Source of the DNA: Deltaproteobacteria bacterium
GTDB taxonomy: Bacteria; Desulfobacterota; Desulfobacteria; Desulfobacterales; Desulfatirhabdiaceae
Length of the DNA stretch: 5,728 nucleotides
Direction of reading: 5' to 3'
Assembly: GCA_021778975.1 (NCBI GenBank)
Contig: JAJYBO010000201.1
Location: forward strand, 1 to 5,728
Positions 1-4,864 of the stretch are shown in pieces. The position numbers were made by a program, and so were the translations under genes. Position 1 is the stretch's first letter. The number at the start of each line of letters is the position of its first letter. The notes under the pieces were generated by a model, which ran no database searches, was not told the origin of the DNA, and worked only from the letters and a program-made list of their open reading frames with translations.

Positions 1-171
1 CGATTGAGCGACTACATTTCGAAACATATCCATCCGCAAGGAGCGGTGATTCTTTCAGGCATACGGGGCGATGAGGCGGAAAAGCTCAAAACCCGGTACG
101 CGGAACTGTCTTTGAAATGTCGCCGGGAAAAAGCCGCTAATGGATGGAACGGACTCGTGTTTATAAAATGA
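1..171 (+). CDS. prmA: C-terminal end of ribosomal protein L11 methyltransferase (PrmA-like), 5' truncated by window edge
   Basis: Only the last 56 codons are present, read in frame 1 and ending at TGA 169-171. The protein fragment has the layout of the last strands of a class I SAM-dependent methyltransferase: a short helix (LSDYISKHI), a strand with the turn GAVILSGI, a helix rich in Glu/Lys (GDEAEKLKTRYAEL), then a closing strand GWNGLVFIK. The 'ILSGI' turn followed by a helix and a terminal 'W-x-x-L-V' strand is characteristic of PrmA, which trimethylates ribosomal protein L11 in the cytoplasm. The SAM-binding motif I and the catalytic N-P-P-Y-type motif lie outside the window, so the identification rests on the tail alone; another class I methyltransferase is possible. 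It is convergent with tatA. Confidence 0.72.
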   Translation, partial: RLSDYISKHIHPQGAVILSGIRGDEAEKLKTRYAELSLKCRREKAANGWNGLVFIK

Positions 172-274
172 ACGCTCTGGTCTGAAAAAACCATCCACTG
201 CCCGGTCAGTTGTGACACGGCGGTTCAAAAAATATGTGCCACTATCATAATGATTTGAATTTTCATAAGATGTT

Positions 275-303
275 TCGCTATGATGGCGGGCGGGTTGTAG
301 CGA
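275..303 (+). other. Possible RNA hairpin in the prmA/tatA convergent gap
   Basis: TCGCTATGAT (275-284) can pair with GTTGTAGCGA (294-303) around a G-rich 9-nt loop. Three of the ten pairs are G-U wobbles when read as + strand RNA; on the - strand these become A-C mismatches, so the hairpin fits a transcript coming from the prmA side. No U-run follows, so a classical intrinsic terminator is not supported. Apart from this, 172-305 shows nothing I can name. Confidence 0.3.
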
Positions 304-305
304 TA

Positions 306-536
306 TCAGTGAGAGCCGTCTGTCTTTTTGGCGGTTGATGCACTGTCCGCGGCGTTTATTTTTTTTGAATCGGAAGAACCATCGAGATTTTCATCGCCGT
401 TTACCGCTTTTTTAAAGTTCTTGATGGACTTTCCCAGAGAATTTCCAAGATCCGGGAGTTTCCCTGGCCCGAAAATGATCAATACGATGATCAATATAAC
501 AATCAAGTGCATGGGGGAAAGAATACCTGAAATCAT
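306..536 (-). CDS. tatA: Sec-independent (Tat) protein translocase subunit TatA
   Basis: A 76-residue protein of the TatA/E family, which assembles on TatBC in the inner membrane to export folded proteins carrying twin-arginine signals. Visible layout: short N-terminus, one hydrophobic helix at about residues 9-22 (HLIVILIIVLIIF), the family hinge FGPGKLPDLG at 22-31, an amphipathic helix at about 32-46 (NSLGKSIKNFKKAV), and a polar, Ser/Asp/Lys-rich tail at 47-76. His10 sits where E. coli TatA has Gln8 and many homologues have Glu, a polar position at the start of the helix. The hinge and NFKKA segment favour TatA over TatB. Start is supported by an AGAGGAG ribosome binding site (- strand, 543-549) six bases upstream. 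No tatB or tatC lies in the window, so it is a stand-alone unit here, with its own promoter. Confidence 0.93.
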   Translation of the reverse strand: MISGILSPMHLIVILIIVLIIFGPGKLPDLGNSLGKSIKNFKKAVNGDENLDGSSDSKKINAADSASTAKKTDGSH

Positions 537-592
537 AATGCGCTCCTCTCTGAAAAACAGGTCGTCGCCTTTTGGGTGAATTATCTGAAGAT

Positions 593-621
593 ACTATAAT
601 CGGTTTCTATCTCAATATCAA
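593..621 (-). promoter_or_regulatory. Sigma70-type promoter of tatA
   Basis: On the - strand TTGATA (616-621) and TATAGT (593-598) are separated by exactly 17 bases, each matching five of six consensus positions. The predicted transcript begins near 586 and has about 50 nt before the tatA start, including the AGAGGAG ribosome binding site at 543-549. It is the best-formed promoter in the window. Confidence 0.65.
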
Positions 622-709
622 GCTGTCTGAATAGCGATTGGCGAAAGTGGTGACATCCAGCAGGCGTATATCGGGAAATCCTCGACAGGTTCTCCGATCA
701 CTGGAAAAT

Positions 710-733
710 TCGGACATTACGGCAAATGTCCGA
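710..733. repeat. Perfect 9-bp inverted repeat / hairpin before the panC promoter candidate
   Basis: TCGGACATT (710-718) and AATGTCCGA (725-733) are exact inverted repeats around a 6-base centre (ACGGCA). The right arm ends directly against the candidate -35 box at 734-739, the placement expected of a repressor or activator site. On the - strand the stem is followed by ATTTTCC, so a weak terminator of antisense transcription is the alternative. Function is inferred from position only. Confidence 0.45.
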
Positions 734-762
734 TTGTAATATCAGCGGCTTCATGATAAAAA
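734..762 (+). promoter_or_regulatory. Weak candidate promoter for panC-metK-ahcY
   Basis: TTGTAA (734-739) and TAAAAA (757-762) have a 17-base spacing but each matches only four of six sigma70 consensus positions. It is the best placed candidate upstream of panC and would start RNA near 769, leaving a leader of about 93 nt to ATA 862. The weak match is in keeping with activator control or with a different true promoter. Confidence 0.3.
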
Positions 763-849
763 ACGAACGCTGTTTTTCGTGAAAAATCCGGTATTGTTTC
801 GATGACAGCGGTTACAGATACGGTCGCCGGTGGTGCGATATTTCCGGTG

Positions 850-856
850 AAGGAGG
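850..856 (+). promoter_or_regulatory. Strong ribosome binding site that points to an ATA start for panC
   Basis: AAGGAGG (850-856) is a full match to the anti-Shine-Dalgarno core. The only in-frame codon at normal distance is ATA 862-864, five bases downstream. The next in-frame candidates are TTG 877 (20 bases away) and ATG 889 (inside conserved sequence); the upstream ATG 802 and GTG 847 lie before this site and have no comparable site of their own. Confidence 0.7.
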
Positions 857-861
857 CTTTT

Positions 862-1722
862 ATAGACATCATTACCTTGAAATCCGATATGCAGGCAAGG
901 GCCAATTCTCTGAGGTGTCAGGGGAAGACCATCGCGCTGGCGCCCACGATGGGGTTTCTTCACGCTGGACATCTCTCTCTGATGCGGCTGGCCAGAGGCA
1001 TGGCGGATATCCTCGTGGTCAGCATATTCGTCAACCCCACCCAGTTTGGCCCTGGTGAGGACCTGGCGGCCTATCCCCGTGATTTCGAACGTGACCGGGA
1101 TATGTGCAGTGGTGAAGGCGTGGATATTCTCTTTTATCCGGATGCCGAGAATATTTACGGACCGGGCTTTCAGACCTTTGTCACGCTTGAAAAGCTGCCG
1201 GTTTATCTGTGCGGCGCATCCAGGCCCGTTCACTTCAGAGGGGTGGCGACCATCGTCACCAAGCTCTTCAACATTGTCAAACCCCATGTGGCGGTGTTCG
1301 GCCAGAAGGACTATCAGCAGCTCACGATCATTCGGCAAATGGTGCAGGACATGGATATGGACATCCGGATTGTCGGCGCCCCCATCGTTCGGGAGGCGGA
1401 CGGGCTTGCCATGAGTTCTCGCAATGCCTACCTGAACGCCTCACAGCGTCCGGCGGCGCTGTCGCTTTCCCGTTCGCTGCAAGAAGCGCAAACGCTGCTT
1501 ACCGGCGGCCAGACCAGCACCGCCGCCCTGGTGGCGTCCGCATCGCGCCTGATACAGTCTTTTCCGGAAACCGAGATTGATTATGTCACTATCTGTGATT
1601 CGAATACCCTCGAAAACATTGCCACCGTCACCCTCCCCGCCTTGATGGCGCTGGCCGTCAAGGTTGGAAAAACCCGATTAATAGACAATACACTGCTTAT
1701 GCCGCCGTCAGCGGCATCTTGA
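862..1722 (+). CDS. panC: Pantothenate synthetase (pantoate--beta-alanine ligase), probable AUA start
   Basis: PanC joins pantoate and beta-alanine with ATP through a pantoyl-adenylate, the last step to vitamin B5 for CoA, in the cytoplasm. Counting from ATA 862 (286 residues; the family is usually about 280-285), the nucleotide-binding HxGH-type motif PTMGFLHAGH is at 28-37, placing His34 and His37 exactly where E. coli PanC has them. Further signatures are VVSIFVNPTQFGPGEDLAAYPR region (52-73), ASRPVHFRGVATIV (119-132), FGQKDYQQL (146-154), and READGLAMSSRNAYL (177-191) with the KMSKS-like SSRN. All are intact. A conventional alternative is ATG 802 (306 residues), which adds 20 residues and lacks a ribosome binding site. 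It is first in an apparent operon, 16 bases before metK. Confidence 0.96.
   Translation: MDIITLKSDMQARANSLRCQGKTIALAPTMGFLHAGHLSLMRLARGMADILVVSIFVNPTQFGPGEDLAAYPRDFERDRDMCSGEGVDILFYPDAENIYGPGFQTFVTLEKLPVYLCGASRPVHFRGVATIVTKLFNIVKPHVAVFGQKDYQQLTIIRQMVQDMDMDIRIVGAPIVREADGLAMSSRNAYLNASQRPAALSLSRSLQEAQTLLTGGQTSTAALVASASRLIQSFPETEIDYVTICDSNTLENIATVTLPALMALAVKVGKTRLIDNTLLMPPSAAS
1699..1717 (+). other. Hairpin at the panC/metK junction
   Basis: ATGCCGC (1699-1705) and GCGGCAT (1711-1717) form a perfect 7-bp GC-rich stem with a 5-base loop (CGTCA), within the last codons of panC and 10 bases before the metK ribosome binding site AAGGAG (1728-1733). No U-run follows, so it is not an intrinsic terminator. 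It may influence translation coupling, RNA processing or message stability, which is inference. Confidence 0.4.
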
Positions 1723-1738
1723 CAACCAAGGAGATTCC

Positions 1739-2905
1739 ATGAGCGAAAAATTCTTTTTTACATCCGAATCCGTCACCGAAGGCCATCCGGATAAAGTGGC
1801 GGATGCCGTATCCGATTCCATTTTAGACGCCATTATCGGTCAGGACAAAAACTGCCGGGTGGCCTGCGAAACGCTGGTGACGACCGGTCTGGTGTTTATT
1901 GCCGGAGAAATTTCCACCTCCTGTTATGTAGAAATGCCGGAAATCGCTCGAAACACCATTCGGGAGATTGGCTACCATTCCTCCCAGATGGGGTTTGACT
2001 GGAAGACTTGCTCGGTGCTGACCAGCATTGACCATCAGTCCCCGGACATCGCGCAGGGGGTGAATATCGGCGAAGGGTTGTTTAAAGAACAGGGCGCCGG
2101 AGATCAGGGGCTGATGTTCGGGTTCGCCACCGACGAAACGCCGGAGTTGATGCCCATGTCCATCATGTATGCCCACAAGCTCTGCCAGAGGTTGTCAACG
2201 GTCCGAAAAAACGGAAGCCTCGATTTTCTGCGTCCGGACGGTAAATCTCAGGTGACCATCGAGTATGAAGACGGCGTCCCCAAGCGGGTGGACACCATTG
2301 TCATCGCAGCCCAGCACAAGGCCGACGTCGTGTATGAAGATCTGAAGGAAGCCATCATCGAGGAAGTCATCCGCAAGGTCATTCCCCGCAACATGATGGA
2401 CGGCGACACTCGTTATTACATCAACGCCACCGGAAAATTTGTCATTGGCGGCCCGATGGGCGACTGCGGCCTTACCGGGCGCAAGATCATCGTTGATACC
2501 TACGGCGGCCAGGGAAGCCACGGCGGCGGCTGCTTTTCGGGAAAAGACCCCTCCAAAGTAGATCGCAGCGCCTCCTATATGGCGCGTCATGTGGCTAAAA
2601 ACATCGTGGCTTCCGGCATCGCCAAGAAATGCGAAATTCAGATCGCCTACGCGATCGGCGTGGCCGAACCCGTATCCATCATGATTGACATGATGGGCAC
2701 CGGTCTGATTCCCAAAGAACGGGTCAAGGAAATCGTTCAGGAAGTCTTTGATCTGAGGCCCGCGGCGATTATCGAATATCTGGATCTGCTGCGGCCCATT
2801 TACAGAAAAACCGCGGCTTACGGGCATTTTGGCAGAAACGAACCGGAATTCACCTGGGAGAATACGAGCATTGCCACTGTGTTGAGAGAAAAAGCGGGTA
2901 TCTGA
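1739..2905 (+). CDS. metK: S-adenosylmethionine synthetase (methionine adenosyltransferase)
   Basis: MetK makes SAM from methionine and ATP, releasing phosphate and pyrophosphate; it acts as a cytoplasmic tetramer and needs Mg and K ions. The 388-residue length is normal. Signatures in order: SESVTEGHPDKVAD (9-22, His16 and Asp18 at the ATP site), ACETLVTTG (42-50, metal-binding Glu), the active-site loop QSPDIAQGV (100-108), GAGDQGLMFG (119-128), GGPMGDCGLTGRKIIVDTYGG (237-257), the P-loop-like GGGCFSGKDPSKVDRS (262-277), and AYGHFGR (360-366). Cys265 replaces the Ala found in E. coli (GGGAFSGKD). The start has AAGGAG at 1728-1733, five bases upstream. It lies between panC and ahcY with no sign of an internal promoter or SAM riboswitch, so it is probably co-transcribed. 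Confidence 0.98.
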   Translation: MSEKFFFTSESVTEGHPDKVADAVSDSILDAIIGQDKNCRVACETLVTTGLVFIAGEISTSCYVEMPEIARNTIREIGYHSSQMGFDWKTCSVLTSIDHQSPDIAQGVNIGEGLFKEQGAGDQGLMFGFATDETPELMPMSIMYAHKLCQRLSTVRKNGSLDFLRPDGKSQVTIEYEDGVPKRVDTIVIAAQHKADVVYEDLKEAIIEEVIRKVIPRNMMDGDTRYYINATGKFVIGGPMGDCGLTGRKIIVDTYGGQGSHGGGCFSGKDPSKVDRSASYMARHVAKNIVASGIAKKCEIQIAYAIGVAEPVSIMIDMMGTGLIPKERVKEIVQEVFDLRPAAIIEYLDLLRPIYRKTAAYGHFGRNEPEFTWENTSIATVLREKAGI

Positions 2906-2934
2906 TGCCGCAAAAAAGACATACAAACCCAATA

Positions 2935-2958
2935 GAAATGCCGATGTCCATGCATTTC
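2935..2958 (+). other. Small hairpin in the metK-ahcY spacer
   Basis: GAAATGC (2935-2941) pairs with GCATTTC (2952-2958) around a 10-base loop, ending 15 bases before the ahcY ribosome binding site. The stem is AT-rich and has no U-run after it. It might modestly affect ahcY translation or mRNA processing; it does not resemble the known SAH riboswitch, which is larger and carries conserved GC-rich pairing. Confidence 0.3.
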
Positions 2959-2989
2959 ACAATATTCTATGACAAAGGAGACCCCTTCT

Positions 2990-4408
2990 GTGCGTGATCT
3001 TGATCTTTCGCTTCCATACAAGGTCGCCGATATTTCCCTGGCGGACTTCGGCAACCGTGAAATGAAGCTGGCGGAAAATGAAATGCCCGGGCTGATGGCC
3101 GTTCGGGAAAAGTACGGCCCGTCCAGGCCTCTCAATGGCTTAAAAATCATGGGAAGTCTTCACATGACCATTCAGACGGCCATGTTGATCGAAACCCTTA
3201 AAATTCTGGGCGCGGAGCTTCGCTGGGCGACCTGCAATATTTTTTCGACGCAGGATCACGCGGCCGCCGCCATTGCCCAAAACGGATCCGCCGCGGTTTT
3301 CGCCTGGAAAGGCGAATCGCTCGAAGAATTCTGGTGGTGTACGGAGCAGGCTCTGCTCTGGCCTGACGGCTCCGGACCGGATCTGATCGTGGATGACGGC
3401 GGAGATGCCACGCTCTATGTCCATCAGGGGGTTGCCATCGAAAAAGAGCCGTCTCTGCTCGATCAGAATTATGACAGTGCGGACATGAAATGCCTGATTG
3501 CCCGAATGAAGGCCAGCCTCCAGAGAAATCCCCGGTTGTGGACATCTGTTGCCGCCAAAATCCGGGGCGTGTCCGAAGAAACCACGACCGGCGTTCACCG
3601 CCTCTATCATCTGGCCCGAAAGGGCGAACTGCTGTTTCCGGCCTTCAATGTCAACGATTCGGTCACCAAGTCCAAGTTCGACAATCTCTATGGCTGCCGC
3701 GAGTCCCTGGCGGACGGCATCAAACGGGCAACGGATATCATGATCGCCGGAAAAGTGGCGGTGGTCTGCGGGTATGGGGATGTCGGAAAGGGATGCGCTC
3801 AATCCATGCGAGGCTTTGGCGCACGCGTAATCATCACGGAAATAGACCCGATCTGCGCGCTTCAGGCCGCGATGGAAGGCTATCAGGTCATGACGATGGA
3901 AGACGCCGCCGCTATCGGCGATATCTTCATCACGGCCACCGGGTGCTATCATGTGATTACCGGCGCGCATATGGAGCAGATGAAGAATGAGGCCATTATC
4001 TGCAATATTGGCCATTTCGACAACGAAATTGATATGCGGCACCTGGAGTCGAATTCGCGTTGCGTCAAGACCCTCATCAAGCCTCAGGTGGACAAGTGGA
4101 CACTGGAATCCGGCAGGTCCATCCTGGTGCTGGCGGAAGGCCGGCTGGTCAACCTGGGATGCGCGACCGGTCACCCCAGTTTCGTGATGAGCAACAGTTT
4201 CACCAATCAGTGCATGGCCCAAATTGCGCTGGCCTCAAAGCCACATGAAAAAAAGGTTTATACCCTGCCCAAGCTTTTAGATGAAGAAGTGGCGCGGCTG
4301 CACCTTGGCAAACTGGGGGTAAGGCTGACCCGGTTAACGGAATTTCAGGCGGATTATCTGGGAGTTCCGGTCGAGGGGCCGTTCAAGCCCGATCATTACC
4401 GGTATTGA
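2990..4408 (+). CDS. ahcY: Adenosylhomocysteinase (SAH hydrolase), probable GTG start
   Basis: AhcY reversibly splits SAH into adenosine and homocysteine using tightly bound NAD, relieving product inhibition of methyltransferases and closing the SAM cycle opened by MetK. From GTG 2990 the protein has 472 residues; an in-frame ATG at 2969 would give 479. GTG is preferred because AAAGGAG (2974-2980) lies nine bases before it while ATG 2969 has no such site. Numbered from the ATG: SLHMTIQTAMLIETL (63-77), CNIFSTQDHAAAAI (89-102), VDDGGDAT (141-148), SEETTTGVHRLY (202-213), FNVNDSVTKSKFDNLYGCRESL (226-247), the NAD-binding GYGDVGKG (268-275), CNIGHFDNEID (345-355) and the C-terminal KPDHYRY (473-479), whose Lys and Tyr reach the neighbour's NAD. 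The extra ~40-residue segment typical of many bacterial and plant enzymes (about 150-192) is present. It is the last gene of the apparent operon. Confidence 0.98.
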   Translation: MRDLDLSLPYKVADISLADFGNREMKLAENEMPGLMAVREKYGPSRPLNGLKIMGSLHMTIQTAMLIETLKILGAELRWATCNIFSTQDHAAAAIAQNGSAAVFAWKGESLEEFWWCTEQALLWPDGSGPDLIVDDGGDATLYVHQGVAIEKEPSLLDQNYDSADMKCLIARMKASLQRNPRLWTSVAAKIRGVSEETTTGVHRLYHLARKGELLFPAFNVNDSVTKSKFDNLYGCRESLADGIKRATDIMIAGKVAVVCGYGDVGKGCAQSMRGFGARVIITEIDPICALQAAMEGYQVMTMEDAAAIGDIFITATGCYHVITGAHMEQMKNEAIICNIGHFDNEIDMRHLESNSRCVKTLIKPQVDKWTLESGRSILVLAEGRLVNLGCATGHPSFVMSNSFTNQCMAQIALASKPHEKKVYTLPKLLDEEVARLHLGKLGVRLTRLTEFQADYLGVPVEGPFKPDHYRY

Positions 4409-4419
4409 TGACGCTGTCA

Positions 4420-4464
4420 ACGGAAGGTGTCTGCGTGCTATTCGGGTACTCAGATATCTTCCGT
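4420..4464 (+). terminator. Long stem-loop after ahcY, likely mRNA 3' structure
   Basis: ACGGAAGGTGTCTG (4420-4433) pairs with CAGATATCTTCCGT (4451-4464) over 14 positions in + strand RNA, two of them G-U. Beyond one C-U mismatch, five further pairs (4435-4439 with 4445-4449, two G-U) extend it towards a 5-base loop. In - strand RNA the G-U positions become A-C mismatches, so the fold belongs to the transcript arriving from ahcY. No U-run follows, so it is better read as a 3' stabilising or rho-linked end, or a bidirectional barrier before the convergent gene, than as a textbook intrinsic terminator. Confidence 0.5.
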
Positions 4465-4477
4465 ATCATCCGTCATT

Positions 4478-4732
4478 TCATTGAGTTTCATCCAGCAGCG
4501 CCCGCGCCACCCGGATGTCATACGCCTGCGTGGGGTTAAAATGCTTCTGCGTGTTCATCTGCGCCGCTTCCAGGATGGCCCTGTACGGCACCCAGCCGTG
4601 AGCGTTCCAGAGTTCAGGATCGTCCTGACGCCACATTCTGAAACAGATAACGCCGTCGTCATCCATCACATACATGCGAACATGTTTGTTGTCCGTAAAG
4701 GGATAATAATAAAGGCCATTTTCGTCTTTCAT
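4478..4732 (-). CDS. Conserved-looking hypothetical protein, 84 residues
   Basis: I cannot assign a family. The predicted product is a small soluble protein with no signal peptide or membrane helix, rich in aromatic and acidic residues: YYYPF (8-12), VRMYVMDDDGVICFRMW (18-34), DDPELWNAHGWVPY (37-50), then a probable helix RAILEAAQM (51-59) and a second, YDIRVARALLDET (71-83). Trp34, Trp42 and Trp47 and the alternating hydrophobic pattern suggest a compact beta-hairpin plus helix domain rather than random translation; the opposite strand's 134-codon reading frame over the same bases has a far less protein-like make-up. No clear ribosome binding site precedes ATG 4730-4732, which lowers confidence in the exact start; in-frame codons stay open upstream but offer no standard start. 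It is convergent with ahcY and divergent from the membrane protein gene. Confidence 0.68.
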   Translation of the reverse strand: MKDENGLYYYPFTDNKHVRMYVMDDDGVICFRMWRQDDPELWNAHGWVPYRAILEAAQMNTQKHFNPTQAYDIRVARALLDETQ

Positions 4733-4792
4733 ACAGATAGCGCCATATCTCTTTTCAATGATTGTTTTTTGGGGGGAATGTTTCTGTCTGTT

Positions 4793-4817
4793 ACCATATC
4801 AGAAGCGCTGATATGGT
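4793..4817. repeat. Perfect 10-bp inverted repeat between divergent genes (operator or bidirectional promoter core)
   Basis: ACCATATCAG (4793-4802) and CTGATATGGT (4808-4817) are exact inverted repeats around AAGCG. Flanking TTA and TAA extend the symmetry after a two-base bulge. Each arm carries TGATATGGT on one strand, so an extended -10 element is present in both directions. A further half-site copy CCATATC lies at 4743-4749. Confidence 0.7.
4809..4817 (+). promoter_or_regulatory. Extended -10 element for the DUF4239-like gene
   Basis: TGATATGGT reads as TGN plus TATGGT, the mirror image of the -10 on the other strand. No good -35 stands 16-18 bases upstream (the nearest resemblance, TTACCA at 4791-4796, is only 15 bases away). 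Extended -10 promoters can work without a strong -35. RNA would start near 4824, about 40 nt before the ATG. Confidence 0.4.
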
Positions 4818-4864
4818 GTAAAGGGTTTTGAGAACTTCCTGATAGGGACTTTAAAGGATTTGTC

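Larger units (their letters stand above)
622..861. other. Non-coding region upstream of the panC operon
   Basis: Together with the tatA leader (537-621) this makes about 325 bases without a gene if panC starts at 862. I see no convincing small gene here. It contains a perfect hairpin (710-733), a weak promoter candidate (734-762), and a 60-base in-frame open stretch (802-861) that would add 20 residues to PanC if ATG 802 were used; that ATG has no ribosome binding site. No riboswitch fold known to me is recognisable. Confidence 0.5.
4793..4822 (-). promoter_or_regulatory. Promoter of the 84-residue gene, overlapping a palindrome
   Basis: On the - strand TTTACA (4817-4822, five of six consensus) and TATGGT (4793-4798, four of six) are 18 bases apart, and the -10 is preceded by TGA, an extended -10 (TGN). 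RNA would begin near 4786, giving a leader of roughly 54 nt. Confidence 0.5.

Noticed and set aside
244..254. Fur-box-like ATCATAATGAT
   Set aside because: It is a short odd-centred palindrome in the gap between two gene ends, with no promoter nearby and too few matches to a 19-bp Fur box.
328..579. 83-codon + strand frame
   Set aside because: Exact antisense of tatA, whose TatA hinge, helix and ribosome binding site are unmistakable.
753..782. Nine-residue leader peptide MIKNERCFS before panC
   Set aside because: No ribosome binding site, no run of regulatory codons such as Met, and no terminator after it.
1719..1724. Perfect -35 hexamer TTGACA between panC and metK
   Set aside because: No -10-like sequence 16-18 bases downstream; that position lies at the metK start codon.
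2195..2932. Open frame of 245 codons on the - strand
   Set aside because: Antisense to metK; no motif, no ribosome binding site, composition typical of a shadow frame.
3140..4222. Open frame of 360 codons on the - strand
   Set aside because: It lies wholly antisense to ahcY, whose motifs are intact, and its translation shows no recognisable domain; long antisense frames are common opposite GC-biased genes.
4427..4831. 134-codon + strand frame after ahcY
   Set aside because: It covers the 84-residue - strand gene, the ahcY stem-loop and the divergent promoter palindrome; its translation is less protein-like than the - strand product.
4828..4856. TTGAGA-17-TTAAAG as a promoter for the DUF4239-like gene
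   Set aside because: The -10 would overlap the ribosome binding site and RNA would start at the ATG itself, leaving no binding site in the message.
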